Shown: positions 1 through 8,009 of the stretch, piece after piece
How positions within the stretch are numbered: position 1 is the first letter of the stretch
How the letters are laid out: every line of letters starts with the position of its first letter
Made by a program: the position numbers and the translations under genes
Assembly (NCBI RefSeq): GCF_001644015.1
Contig: NZ_LUUI01000055.1
Coordinates: forward strand, 1 to 59,390
Length of the DNA stretch: 59,390 bases
Origin: Methylomonas lenta
GTDB lineage: Bacteria > Pseudomonadota > Gammaproteobacteria > Methylococcales > Methylomonadaceae
Direction: 5' to 3'
The notes under the pieces: model-generated
The model's input: the letters and a program-made list of their open reading frames with translations, nothing else
What the model was told of the DNA's origin: nothing
Databases searched by the model: none

Positions 1-1
1 G

Positions 2-1822
2 CTTGCAATTGGGGAGGAGTCCATATATGGGGTGAGGGGTAACAACCAGCCAACGTCTAGTTTTATATCCCCTCATCCTAACCTTCTCCCGGAGGGAGAA
101 GGAACCGTCTCGTATGGCTCGGGTAAACGGGATTCAGCTGAAACACAAGAACCGGACTGGGAAGACCGCTTGAATCAAGTGATGGCCTCGCGCGGCCGCC
201 AGCCCAACATCAGTTTTTTCGCCTATACCGCCACCCCCAAGGGTAAAACCCTGGAGCTGTTCGGCCGCGTCGGCCCCACAGGCAAGCCCGAGCCGTTTCA
301 TCTGTACAGTATGCGGCAAGCCATCGAGGAAGGATTTATTCTGGACGTGTTGCAGAATTACACGACCTATAAAACCTATTTCAAATTGGTCAAAGCCATG
401 CAGGATGATCCGAATCTACCGAAGAAAAAGGCAGCGCGAGCATTGGCCAAATTCTTGGTGCTGCATCCGACCAATATTTCGCAAAAAATCGAGATCATTG
501 TTGAGCACTTTCGCAGTCATGTCCGTAATCATTTGGGCGGCCAAGCCAAGGCCATGGTGGTGACCAGTACCCGTTTGCAAGCCGTCAAATACATGCAGGC
601 ATTTCAGGCTTATATCGAGCAACACGGTTACCACGATGTGCAGCCCCTGGTAGCGTTTAGCGGCACGGTACTCGATCCCGACAGTGGCCAGGAATACACG
701 GAACCGGGTATGAACACCGATAGCGTTACGGGTAAATCGATCAGCGAAAAACAATTGCCGGAGCGCTTTAATTCACCCGATTATCAAGTGCTGCTGGTTG
801 CCAATAAGTACCAGACTGGTTTCGATCAGCCGAAGTTGCTGGCGATGTATGTCGATAAGCGTTTGGATGGCGTACAGGCGGTGCAAACACTGTCTCGCCT
901 GAATCGCATGCTGCCCGGTAAAGAAGCACCGTTTGTGCTGGATTTTGTCAACGAAGCTGAAGACATTTACCGGGCGTTTAAACCTTATTACGACGCCACC
1001 AGCTTGCAGGAAACCTCCGACCCGGCTTTGCTGGAACAGGTCAAACATGACTTGGACAGTATGCAGGTTTATCACTGGAACGAAGTGGAAGCGTTTGCGC
1101 GTATTTTCTACCGTTCGCCCAATAAACAAAATCCAGCCGATCACGCTCATCTACAGCGCCATTTACAGCCAGCGGTGGACCGGTTCAAGGCGATGTGCGA
1201 CGAAGAGCAGCGTTCTGTGTTTCGAGACAAGTTATGCGGCTATGTCAACGTCTATGCCTTTTTAAGCCAGATCATGCCCTATGCCGATCCAGATCTGGAA
1301 ATGCTGTATAGCTTTAGCCGCTTTTTATTGCCGCATTTGCCGCTGGATAGGGATAACACCAACGTCAAGTTGGGTAACGAAGTCGATTTGCAGTATTACC
1401 GGTTGCAACGGGTGTTTTCAGGCGCTATCGATCTGGCGGATGAACAAGGCGAATACACGGTAAAAAGCCCGACTGATGTCGGCACCGGCAAAGCCAAGGA
1501 CGAAAAAGCCCCGCTGTCTGAAATCATCGAACTATTGAACACCCGTTTTGGAACGAATTTTACCGAAGAAGACCGCTTGTTCTTCGAGCAAATCAAGGAA
1601 AAGGCCACCAACACGCCGGAGATAATTCAGCTACGACAAGCAAATCCGTTTGATAAGTTTCAGCTAGGCTTACGCCAAGTGCTGGAAGACCTGATGATTA
1701 AAAGAATGAACGAGAACGATAAGATCGTTACGCGATACATGGACGATAGAGCGTTTGAAGATGCGGCGTTTGCGGTTTTGTCTAAGGTGATTTTTGACAG
1801 TATTCCTCAAGCTAAGGATTAG
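2..1822 (+). CDS. hsdR: Type I restriction endonuclease subunit R (HsdR), C-terminal part, 5' end outside window
   Basis: This is the ATP-dependent translocase/nuclease subunit of a type I restriction-modification system. The frame is open to the left edge, so the N-terminal nuclease and first helicase motifs lie outside the window. Visible are helicase motif III (SFFAYTATPKGKTLELFG), the second RecA-like lobe (VVTSTRLQAVKYM, VANKYQTGFDQPKL, and motif VI as QAVQTLSRLNRM), then the alpha-helical HsdR C-terminal region. No hsdM or hsdS follows, so the partners must lie upstream or be missing. A 36-nt palindromic repeat (67-102) is translated in frame as SPHPNLLPEGEG in the acidic linker just before motif III. 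An internal GTG at 32 is not a credible start. The family call is firm; activity is unknown. Confidence 0.85.
   Translation, partial: LAIGEESIYGVRGNNQPTSSFISPHPNLLPEGEGTVSYGSGKRDSAETQEPDWEDRLNQVMASRGRQPNISFFAYTATPKGKTLELFGRVGPTGKPEPFHLYSMRQAIEEGFILDVLQNYTTYKTYFKLVKAMQDDPNLPKKKAARALAKFLVLHPTNISQKIEIIVEHFRSHVRNHLGGQAKAMVVTSTRLQAVKYMQAFQAYIEQHGYHDVQPLVAFSGTVLDPDSGQEYTEPGMNTDSVTGKSISEKQLPERFNSPDYQVLLVANKYQTGFDQPKLLAMYVDKRLDGVQAVQTLSRLNRMLPGKEAPFVLDFVNEAEDIYRAFKPYYDATSLQETSDPALLEQVKHDLDSMQVYHWNEVEAFARIFYRSPNKQNPADHAHLQRHLQPAVDRFKAMCDEEQRSVFRDKLCGYVNVYAFLSQIMPYADPDLEMLYSFSRFLLPHLPLDRDNTNVKLGNEVDLQYYRLQRVFSGAIDLADEQGEYTVKSPTDVGTGKAKDEKAPLSEIIELLNTRFGTNFTEEDRLFFEQIKEKATNTPEIIQLRQANPFDKFQLGLRQVLEDLMIKRMNENDKIVTRYMDDRAFEDAAFAVLSKVIFDSIPQAKD
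67..102. repeat. Palindromic repeat arm inside hsdR, identical to part of the element at 53542-53695
   Basis: These 36 nt (core CCTTCTCCCGGAGGGAGAAGG, a near-perfect palindrome) are identical to 53631-53666. A G-rich stretch with GGGGAGGAG at 11-19 may be a decayed opposite arm. The terminal repeats seen on the copy at 53.5 kb are not visible here. Confidence 0.8.
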
Positions 1823-1834
1823 ATAGGGTCTGCA

Positions 1835-2296
1835 ATGTTCGAAACCTACCCATTGATGACAGCAATAACGTCTGGCTTGCTCTCACTGATTGGCGCACTT
1901 CTCGGTCTGCTTGCAACCCATTATTTGTCGGACAGGCGCAAACGACGTGAAGAGTTAACAGAACAGAAATTGAAAGCGTATTCGGATTTTATAAATTCTG
2001 CATCCAAGATAATCGCCGCTAGGCGACTAGGCAATACCGAAAACGATCCCCACGAATTGGCGCGGCTCAACGATGCAAAGGTCCGAATTTGTATTTGCGG
2101 CGACAAGTCTGTGATCCAAGCTTTAACCGAATTTTTGGAACATGGCGGAACGTTAGAACGAGAACGTGAAATATTGGCTTTCACCCACCTCTGTATGAGA
2201 ATTAGTGAAAGCTTAGGATACAAAGCCCATGATCTATTTGATCTCAATATTTCTAATATGTTATTAATGCAACTAATTTTATGCTCAAAATGTTAA
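1835..2296 (+). CDS. Hypothetical membrane-anchored protein
   Basis: I do not recognise this 153-residue protein. It has one N-terminal hydrophobic segment (about residues 8-28, ITSGLLSLIGALLGLLATHYL) followed by a basic cytosolic stretch (SDRRKRREEL) and a helical soluble region. It begins 13 nt after hsdR and its 3' end overlaps the next gene by 16 nt, so the two unknown genes are probably co-transcribed. The A+T content is higher than in the mxa region, in line with an accessory locus next to a restriction system. Confidence 0.5.
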   Translation: MFETYPLMTAITSGLLSLIGALLGLLATHYLSDRRKRREELTEQKLKAYSDFINSASKIIAARRLGNTENDPHELARLNDAKVRICICGDKSVIQALTEFLEHGGTLEREREILAFTHLCMRISESLGYKAHDLFDLNISNMLLMQLILCSKC

Positions 2297-3003
2297 TAAA
2301 TGGAATAAAAACGCCGCTGATTAGTATTTTGATTTTTGCCTCAGCCGGGTTGTTCATATGGTTTTATTTGCAAGTAAGACTGATCGACAACAAGGAAGTT
2401 AATACAGCGGTTAGTCAGTTTTTAGACTTAAGGGGTGCCGATGAATACATCATTGCGCAGTTAGTAAGCCATGAAAGCTTTACCAAGGAAAAGTATAAAT
2501 ACTTATTAGATTTACCGATTGGTGATACGTCTGTAAGCATATCATTAGTAGCGCATTATAAGTATTACATCAAACTAAGTGAACTAGAATACTCGGTGAT
2601 TGGTGATAATTTAGTCTTTCATGTTCCTCAGTTGTATTTGTCTACTCCGGTTTCTTTTGAATTCTCAACAGTAAACGAGTTATGTACTACCACTTTATTA
2701 GGGATAAACTGCACTGAAATGCTTAAGCAGTTGAAAAATGAGGTTTCAACTGAATTAGCTAACAAAGGTAAATTGAAAATGAGTGCTGTCTATGACAAAG
2801 CGGCTAAAGCACTCGCAGACAATTTTAACAACTTTAATAATTCAAACAAATATTCTGCCAACTATAAAAATATAGTAATAGTTTTTGATAAAGAAATTAG
2901 CCAGTCGCAAAGACAGTTTAATTACAATAAAAGCTATTGTGGAAAAGAAGCTTGTGCGTTGGAGCTCAATCTAACAGATGATTGGGTTTTTACAATAAAA
3001 TAA
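2281..3003 (+). CDS. Hypothetical membrane-anchored protein, possibly DUF4230-like
   Basis: This 240-residue protein has an N-terminal transmembrane segment (about residues 10-32, TPLISILIFASAGLFIWFYLQV) and a soluble extracytoplasmic region with two cysteine pairs (C..C near LCTTTLLGINC and CGKEAC). The layout, a single anchor followed by beta-rich sequence with YKYYIKL and a late helical region, loosely recalls DUF4230 proteins, but that is a weak impression. It overlaps the preceding gene by 16 nt. It is A+T rich (many AAT, AAA and TTA codons), suggesting recent acquisition or relaxed selection. Confidence 0.45.
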   Translation: MLKMLINGIKTPLISILIFASAGLFIWFYLQVRLIDNKEVNTAVSQFLDLRGADEYIIAQLVSHESFTKEKYKYLLDLPIGDTSVSISLVAHYKYYIKLSELEYSVIGDNLVFHVPQLYLSTPVSFEFSTVNELCTTTLLGINCTEMLKQLKNEVSTELANKGKLKMSAVYDKAAKALADNFNNFNNSNKYSANYKNIVIVFDKEISQSQRQFNYNKSYCGKEACALELNLTDDWVFTIK

Positions 3004-3114
3004 ACTACACCATAATGTTACTATTGCCGATTTTTGATGGTATAAATAACATATAAATTAAGTTATTTTTGTTATTAACAATTCAGTATTGCTTAAATAT
3101 TACGGAATTGAAAA

Positions 3115-3465
3115 ATGAAAGAGCTTAAAATAATTCTAATTTGAGCGTAACCAACATTATTCATTGCGCTCAAACCACAAGTTGTCATCTCACATACTCA
3201 TGCGCTAGAAATTGTCATCGCTAGAAAATTCCCTGCTAATCGTTTTACACCCGTTAATCAAAAACCATCACTGACAAAATCTCAAGCGCTGGAGATAGTC
3301 AAAAGCATAGCTGATAATCAAGCTGCTTCAGCAACAACAAAATGTTCGCCATACCCTTCTGGAAGCGGGTCGACTTGTATGGGCGCGCGCGGTAGGGTAA
3401 TGCATGGAGCAATTGCCGAATCCAGAACCCAGGCAAACTTCGATCCATCACCAGCGCGACATTAA
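3115..3465 (+). pseudogene. Possible decayed secreted small protein with two early stops
   Basis: One frame runs ATG at 3115, MKELKIILI, then TGA, one codon, TAA, and then PTLFIALKPQVVISHTH onward for about 105 codons to TAA at 3463-3465. If the two stops are read through, the N-terminus resembles a signal peptide (basic start, hydrophobic core), and the rest contains a repeated ALEIV heptad (HALEIVIARK, QALEIVKSIA). No homolog is recognised. It could also be chance open frame in an A+T-rich gap. Confidence 0.25.
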
Positions 3466-3819
3466 CAAAGCCATAGATGCACTGGGTATTGACTGTATTG
3501 GCGTTCATCGTCCCTCGTTCACTGCTTACATTAGCAAAAAATATCAACTCATTTTCAGACGTCACATTGAGCGCATCAGCGAGTCAATCATGAATCAGAA
3601 CATACAAACCAAGGAAGTTGGAAACAGCTCGCGAAGCAAATTTATCAAGAGATTTTGGATTATTCTTCGCATGCAAGACAAACAAAGATCAAAAGCGGCG
3701 TATTCAGCATTAAGGCCATTTGTTACGTGACAACATGCCGCATTTATTATATTAGAAAATATTGATATTATGTGGTCATTGCAGAGATTTTCAGTTCATT
3801 GCAATAACATCCTCCTTCA

Positions 3820-3846
3820 AATCCAGCTTCGTGCTGGATTTTTTTT
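3820..3846 (+). terminator. Intrinsic terminator
   Basis: An 8-bp stem AATCCAGC / GCTGGATT closes a TTCGT loop and is followed by a run of T, the form of a rho-independent terminator on the plus strand. No confident gene lies directly upstream; 3466-3819 contains only weak open frames. Confidence 0.7.
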
Positions 3847-4068
3847 GCTTGCTGCTTATCACTACCAGTGATCATCATGGTGCTTTTGCAACGGCTTAAA
3901 ATACCCTCAGTAATTGCTGCAATCGGATAAGTCTATCGAAAAACACTAGGCTATATTGTCTCTTTATCGGAAATAAGCAATGCAATAACCGTCTGATTGT
4001 AAATTTTATTCAGGGGGCTATAGTGAAGTCGAACTTAATCATTACTGGACACTTTGAAGGCGACCACT

Positions 4069-4230
4069 ATGAACACATCCAAAAACTTGCAGAGAGACGT
4101 TATGACGGGCTTGTTATTTTGCGCCGGTATTCTAAGCTTTGTATCCGGTGAACTTGTATTTTCAACGCTGTTATTCGGCACTGCGTCGCTCACTAGTAAG
4201 CTCAATTTTGTAAGACCCGCTCGTGCTTAA
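4069..4230 (+). CDS. Small hydrophobic protein (53 aa)
   Basis: ATG at 4069 opens a 53-codon frame ending at TAA 4228-4230. The product starts MNTSKNLQRDVMTG and has a hydrophobic segment LLFCAGILSFVSGELVFSTLLFG (split here only for description), then a basic tail ending KLNFVRPARA. This is the pattern of a small single-pass membrane protein. A terminator hairpin follows 58 nt later, which supports a real transcript. No family is recognised. Confidence 0.4.
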   Translation: MNTSKNLQRDVMTGLLFCAGILSFVSGELVFSTLLFGTASLTSKLNFVRPARA

Positions 4231-4288
4231 GCTTTACGTGTGACCTCCTCGTTGTACTCGCGGCAACTCCTGGCCGCAACACTCTATA

Positions 4289-4322
4289 GCCTCTAGCATT
4301 TCTGATGTTAGAGGCTTTTTTT
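4289..4322 (+). terminator. Intrinsic terminator
   Basis: The stem GCCTCTAGCAT / ATGTTAGAGGC with a 5-nt loop is followed by seven T residues. It is correctly placed to end the transcript of the small gene at 4069-4230. Confidence 0.8.
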
Positions 4323-4350
4323 GCGTCTGAATATTCCCAATTGGGAACGA

Positions 4351-4530
4351 CTACAAATCCTTGATTACCGGATAAACTACTCTTGCTGCATTCAGCTTGT
4401 CACGCAACTCTAATCCAGTTTTAAAATGAATTGAACGCCTGCCAGGAACACTGACCGCTGCACCGGTTTTGGGATTGCGTCCTATGCGTGCCGAATAAGG
4501 AACAATTGAAAAGGCACCGTAACGTAATGA
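4351..4530 (-). pseudogene. HU/IHF-type DNA-binding protein, 3' remnant
   Basis: On the minus strand the frame ending at the TAG of 4351-4353 reads SLRYGAFSIVPYSARIGRNP, then KTGAAVSVPGRRSIHFKTGL, then ELRDKLN. This matches the C-terminal half of the HU family: the beta-arm GF/YGxFxV, the RxGRNPxTG tip, the PxRR...F region and the final helix FKxGxELRxxLN. The upstream N-terminal dimerisation helices are not found in the same frame; beyond about 4530 the sequence moves to another frame with a different start (MGVARDADD). It is therefore a truncated or frameshifted relic. Confidence 0.65.
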
Positions 4531-4650
4531 TGACCTTTATTGGTAGACGTCTCGTCGACGCCCTGATTGGTCAGACTGTTTGGGTCGTCGGCATCACGAG
4601 CCACGCCCATTTGAAGTGCAAATTGGTGAAGAAAATAAAGACATAAAAAA

Positions 4651-4667
4651 GCCCACATGAAGTGGGC
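4651..4667 (-). terminator. Intrinsic terminator (minus strand)
   Basis: The stem GCCCAC / GTGGGC with a 5-nt loop is preceded on the plus strand by AAAAAA, giving a U-tract on the minus transcript. It could end transcripts coming from 4.7-5.3 kb. Confidence 0.6.
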
Positions 4668-5009
4668 CTCGTCCGGTGTTATTTTTATGTTTTGTGGGCG
4701 CCTACCATCAGTGACAGCAGGTTAATAGCTTGCGCTCTTATTATTGTTGTACCGAATACACGGCCGCTTCCCCCCCTCAAAAAGACGATCTAACGAGTCG
4801 TATGGACCTCAGTCAAGGAGGATGCATTCTATGGGAATAAAAATCATCTGTCCAGAAAAAGTGTGACAAATTGTCGCAGTAATTTTTCAGTGCAAGTTTG
4901 CCAGCTTTACTTTGGATTCTTTGTTGTTACCGTTGACGATCAGTGCTGCTATTTTTCCCAGATAACACTTTATCAAAGTTCATAGTCATCATAAGACTGC
5001 AACGCTTGG
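4668..5009. other. Gap with no supportable gene
   Basis: Only short frames are present. The longest protein-like run on the minus strand (about 4900-4990, IAALIVNGNNKESKVKLANL) is under 35 codons and has no clear start. No promoter, repeat or RNA gene was identified. Confidence 0.5.
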
Positions 5010-5330
5010 CTAACGCCTTTGATAAACGCCATTGCCATCAGGTCGCATCACTCCAAGTGGCCTATCAAATGTAAAATTGAAAGGCGTCATCACCAACATT
5101 TCTAATGAATCATCAAAAGCATCATGAGGGGGCGCTATGTTTGCGATAGCAAGCATGGGTGATACCGCTACAAACAAAGCCGTTCCTGTTACCGTCAATG
5201 CAAATCCAATTGGTCTATATATCAGCACATCTGCATAGATAGTGGCCAAAGACACTCTTTCATCAGATTTTGCCAGTTGACTTGATAGCAGAATCAAAAA
5301 AACAAAAATCAACTTCAATTTATATTTCAT
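5010..5330 (-). CDS. Small exported or membrane protein of unknown function
   Basis: Starting at the internal ATG (5330), the 106-residue product begins MKYKLKLIFVFLILLSSQLA, a clear signal peptide, followed by a second hydrophobic segment (IGFALTVTGTALFVAVSPML) and a polar tail with FNFTFDRPLGVMRPDGNG. The pattern of ADVLIYRPIGF followed by a membrane span recurs in small proteins of unknown function in gammaproteobacteria. The longer start (MLIRKPN) is less likely because it precedes a complete signal peptide. Its upstream region is occupied from 5353 by an inverted-repeat element, so its promoter is either supplied or displaced by that element. Confidence 0.6.
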   Translation of the reverse strand: MKYKLKLIFVFLILLSSQLAKSDERVSLATIYADVLIYRPIGFALTVTGTALFVAVSPMLAIANIAPPHDAFDDSLEMLVMTPFNFTFDRPLGVMRPDGNGVYQRR

Positions 5331-5352
5331 ATTTGGTTTCCTGATTAGCAAA

Positions 5353-5458
5353 CTGTTTCAGTTAAATGGTAAAAACTCATGCGTAACCGCCTTTCCGGCC
5401 TGGGTTGCCGGCATCCGGGCTGCAGGACGAATCGAAGTTTACCATTTAACTGAAGCAG
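5353..5458. repeat. 106-bp inverted-repeat (MITE-like) element
   Basis: The 21-nt arms at 5353-5373 and 5438-5458 are inverted copies of CTG[TC]TTCAGTTAAATGGTAAA with one mismatch. The 64-nt core is G+C rich (TTTCCGGCCTGGGTTGCCGG) and encodes nothing. The element lies between the 3' end of the mxa operon and the 5' end of the small minus-strand gene. A target duplication is not obvious. Confidence 0.7.
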
Positions 5459-5515
5459 CTTTATTGCCAGTTTGAGTCTGAATATGTAGCCACGCTAATC
5501 ACGCTTGCAATGAGG

Positions 5516-6469
5516 TTAAATTAGAAAGATAGCCAGGAAAAACCCTAATGCACACAACGCGAAATAGTAGCGCCTATCGGACTCGATGCTTTGCTGAGAA
5601 CCTAGCGCTGGACTTTGGCCTATATCGATCAGCGGGCGGTCGTTTTGCAAGCGTTGATAATTCAGCCCGGTTTCCGCTGCCAATTGCTGCAAATAACTTT
5701 CCCGTAATGCGCTCATGTGTTCGTCGCCGACTGCGGCGTGTTTCCCAAAAGGTGCGTTGCGGGCATCGTAGCCTTCGATTTTTTCAGGGTTGAGGTCGGA
5801 GTCGCCAAAATAGGCGCGATGCGGGACGTCGTCCGGACCATAAACGCCGATACGCTGTCCTTTAGGATCGAATTTAGGAATCGGCACCGGCTGCAGGCCA
5901 CCGACGCCCAGAATCAGCCCTTTTAACTTACCGTTCAACGCAGAAAAATCCGTGCGGTAGCGTGGATTGAGCGGTGGCGCCTCCTGTCCGTCGCTGATAA
6001 ATACCAGCGCGGTTTCCTTGGCCTCTAGTAGCTGCATTGCATCGAGTAATCCACCGGCGATACGGCTGTCTGCCGCCCATGCCATACGCCAATCCAATGC
6101 CGCTATGCTTTTGTCCAATTCCGGGTAGCCGTTGCAAACCTCTATCGGTTCGAACAAAATTGTAGAACGGCGTTCGGTAAATACGCCCAATCCAACTTTA
6201 GACTGGCACGGCAGGCTGCGGACAAATTCGCGCAAACTGAGTTTGACAAACTCCAGCCGGCTGACCGGTTGCTCTGCAATGCGGTAGTCCTCGGCATTCA
6301 TGCTGCGGGTGATGTCGATGACAAAGGTCAGATTATAGATGTCGGCGTTCCGCTTATGGGTCGGAAAGACAAATAAGGCCGCCATGGCCAACAGTGACAG
6401 AAGTAGGCACCAGGCGCGGTAGTCCTTTAAGTAAACGGTTTTCAAACCATGGCTATTGAAACGCATCAT
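5516..6469 (-). CDS. mxaL: MxaL, methanol dehydrogenase maturation protein (VWA domain)
   Basis: MxaL is one of the A, K and L proteins needed genetically to insert calcium into methanol dehydrogenase. The start at 6469 (MMRFNSHGLKTVYLKDYRAW) overlaps the mxaK stop as ATGA; an earlier in-frame start at 6505 would overlap mxaK more. A transmembrane segment (LLSLLAMAALFVF) is followed by a von Willebrand A domain whose MIDAS motif reads DITRSMN, with TxxSDG-like FISDGQEAPP later, and a C-terminal membrane span (YYFALCALGFFLAIFLI). The VWA domain is therefore predicted to face the periplasm. It is the last gene of the operon here; mxaD, which follows mxaL in several methanotrophs, is found at 17.1 kb instead. 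Confidence 0.88.
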   Translation of the reverse strand: MMRFNSHGLKTVYLKDYRAWCLLLSLLAMAALFVFPTHKRNADIYNLTFVIDITRSMNAEDYRIAEQPVSRLEFVKLSLREFVRSLPCQSKVGLGVFTERRSTILFEPIEVCNGYPELDKSIAALDWRMAWAADSRIAGGLLDAMQLLEAKETALVFISDGQEAPPLNPRYRTDFSALNGKLKGLILGVGGLQPVPIPKFDPKGQRIGVYGPDDVPHRAYFGDSDLNPEKIEGYDARNAPFGKHAAVGDEHMSALRESYLQQLAAETGLNYQRLQNDRPLIDIGQSPALGSQQSIESDRRYYFALCALGFFLAIFLI

Positions 6470-7026
6470 GGCAAACCTCGCGGAAATCCCGGCACCGTGG
6501 TCCAAAGCTGCGAGGGTTTGACTGCGTCGTCGTCAGGTTGGCTTTGGCTGATACGGTCGAATTCCGGCAACAAACGCATTGCCAGTTCCAGGTTATATTT
6601 GGCGTCCCAGAATCCGCTGTCCAAGCGCAGCGCCTGCCGAAAAGCTTGCTTGGCTAACATTAACAGCGGCATGGCTTGGTTGATGCGTTCCGCCTCCAGC
6701 TCGGCCAGCGCCTGGCTTAGATAAATGTTACCCAGATTGTAACGGCTTTTGGCCTGAAACTCGCGATCACCCTGTTCGACAATCAGACTCAGCGTATCCA
6801 GCGCCTCGCTGAAACGCTGCTTGTTGTGCAGATACACCGCACGCGCCAAGCGAATCTCCGGCGCCGCAGCCATTACCTTTTCGATACTGATCTCATGCCC
6901 CTGTTGCAATTGGCTTAGCCATAGATTTTCGCGGTGTATAGCGTAAACACGCCACAGTTGCGTAGTCGCCGTTAGTACGCTGGCCAGTAATACGGCCCAA
7001 ATTAATTTATGCCTTACTGCTCTCAT
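6466..7026 (-). CDS. mxaK: MxaK, methanol dehydrogenase maturation protein
   Basis: This 186-residue protein has an N-terminal membrane anchor (LIWAVLLASVLTATTQLW) and a helical TPR-like region (RFSEALDTLSLIVEQ, FQAKSRYNLGNIYLSQAL, FRQALRLDSGFWDAKYNLEL). MxaK proteins are required, with MxaA and MxaL, for the calcium-loaded active enzyme. The start overlaps the mxaC stop (ATGA) and the stop overlaps the mxaL start, so translation is probably coupled along mxaA-C-K-L. The identification rests on position in the operon plus the TPR-like layout. Confidence 0.85.
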   Translation of the reverse strand: MRAVRHKLIWAVLLASVLTATTQLWRVYAIHRENLWLSQLQQGHEISIEKVMAAAPEIRLARAVYLHNKQRFSEALDTLSLIVEQGDREFQAKSRYNLGNIYLSQALAELEAERINQAMPLLMLAKQAFRQALRLDSGFWDAKYNLELAMRLLPEFDRISQSQPDDDAVKPSQLWTTVPGFPRGLP

Positions 7027-8009
7027 GCTGTTCGCGCCTCACACATCTTCACGCCTACCAGCAACAGCATGAAAAAACTTGCCCAACCGTAGAACGCGGC
7101 TGACAAATCCTGTTTTGGAATGGCTTGCCGATAATGTAACGGCAATTTCTCCAAGCGATCGATATCTGCAATGGCTTTTTGCATGGCGTCGGGATTTTCG
7201 GCTTCGTAGGCATGGTAGGGAATCTTCAAACTGGAAAAAAAGCGATGCAGGTAAAGTTCCGGCATGGCCTGAGCATTATCGTCGCGCTGGTCTTCCGGCT
7301 CGGCGAAAATACCAGGGCTGTTATCGGTGCGCAGAAACAACCAATACAAACGCACTTGCTGCTGTTTGAACAAAACCCGCAACGCCGCCTCGCTGTCGGG
7401 ATCGATCACTGCCGCGCCGTCGGAAACCAGTAATATGATGCGAGAACCGCTAACCGGCTGATGCTCGAAAAACGACAAGGCCATACTCAAACCCTTGCTG
7501 ATGTTGGTATAGGCCAGCGCAGGGATGGAAGTAGCGTCAATGGCGGCGTGAATCGCCTGCTTGTTTTCAGTCAGTGGCATCACGAATAGTGGCGACGTGC
7601 TGTATTCGGCAATACCGATCAAATCGTGTGGACGGTGGTCGACAAATTCAGTCAATAGTTGCCTGGCGGCGTCGGCTTTGGAAATATCGTTGCCGCTCGG
7701 GGCTTTGCCGGCAAAGCTGTTATCCATGCTGTTACTGCGGTCCAGCAGCATGACGATATGTGCGCCGCGGCCAATGCGTTCGACATGCTGCTCCTTGAGA
7801 TAGATGCCGGATAAGCCCAAAAATAAGGCTGCCAAAGCGGCCATGCTTAACAGACGAATCAAGAGATTAAGCAGTTCCGACAAGGGATCGTTCGGCAATA
7901 TATCCAGCCAGGGGTAGGTCGTAGCACGCATGTTGCTGCGAAATATCGGCACCAGCAGCAGGATCAAACCCATCAGAGCCCAAGGTGTTTCGAAGGCCAG
8001 ATTATTCAT
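7023..8009 (-). CDS. mxaC: MxaC, methanol dehydrogenase maturation protein (VWA domain)
   Basis: MxaC is a membrane-anchored VWA protein of the BatA type. From ATG 8009 (MNNLAFETPWALMGLILLLV) there are two N-terminal membrane segments, a VWA domain with MIDAS motif DRSNSMDNS, a conserved ILLVSDG loop, and a C-terminal membrane span (WASFFMLLLVGVKM). The chosen start overlaps the mxaA stop as ATGA; a start 12 nt upstream (MRQA) is also in frame. With the DUF58 (MxaS) and MoxR ATPase (MxaR) genes it forms the common MoxR-DUF58-VWA chaperone module, here dedicated to methanol dehydrogenase. Confidence 0.87.
   Translation of the reverse strand: MNNLAFETPWALMGLILLLVPIFRSNMRATTYPWLDILPNDPLSELLNLLIRLLSMAALAALFLGLSGIYLKEQHVERIGRGAHIVMLLDRSNSMDNSFAGKAPSGNDISKADAARQLLTEFVDHRPHDLIGIAEYSTSPLFVMPLTENKQAIHAAIDATSIPALAYTNISKGLSMALSFFEHQPVSGSRIILLVSDGAAVIDPDSEAALRVLFKQQQVRLYWLFLRTDNSPGIFAEPEDQRDDNAQAMPELYLHRFFSSLKIPYHAYEAENPDAMQKAIADIDRLEKLPLHYRQAIPKQDLSAAFYGWASFFMLLLVGVKMCEARTA

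Noticed and set aside
1396-1614. Long open frames antisense to hsdR and to most other genes
   Set aside because: They are shadows of the true genes in G+C-balanced coding sequence and lack starts, ribosome-binding sites and family motifs.
3404-3730. 108-codon plus-strand frame as a gene
   Set aside because: No ribosome-binding site, no recognisable family and it overlaps the candidate decayed frame; it has no clear coding character.
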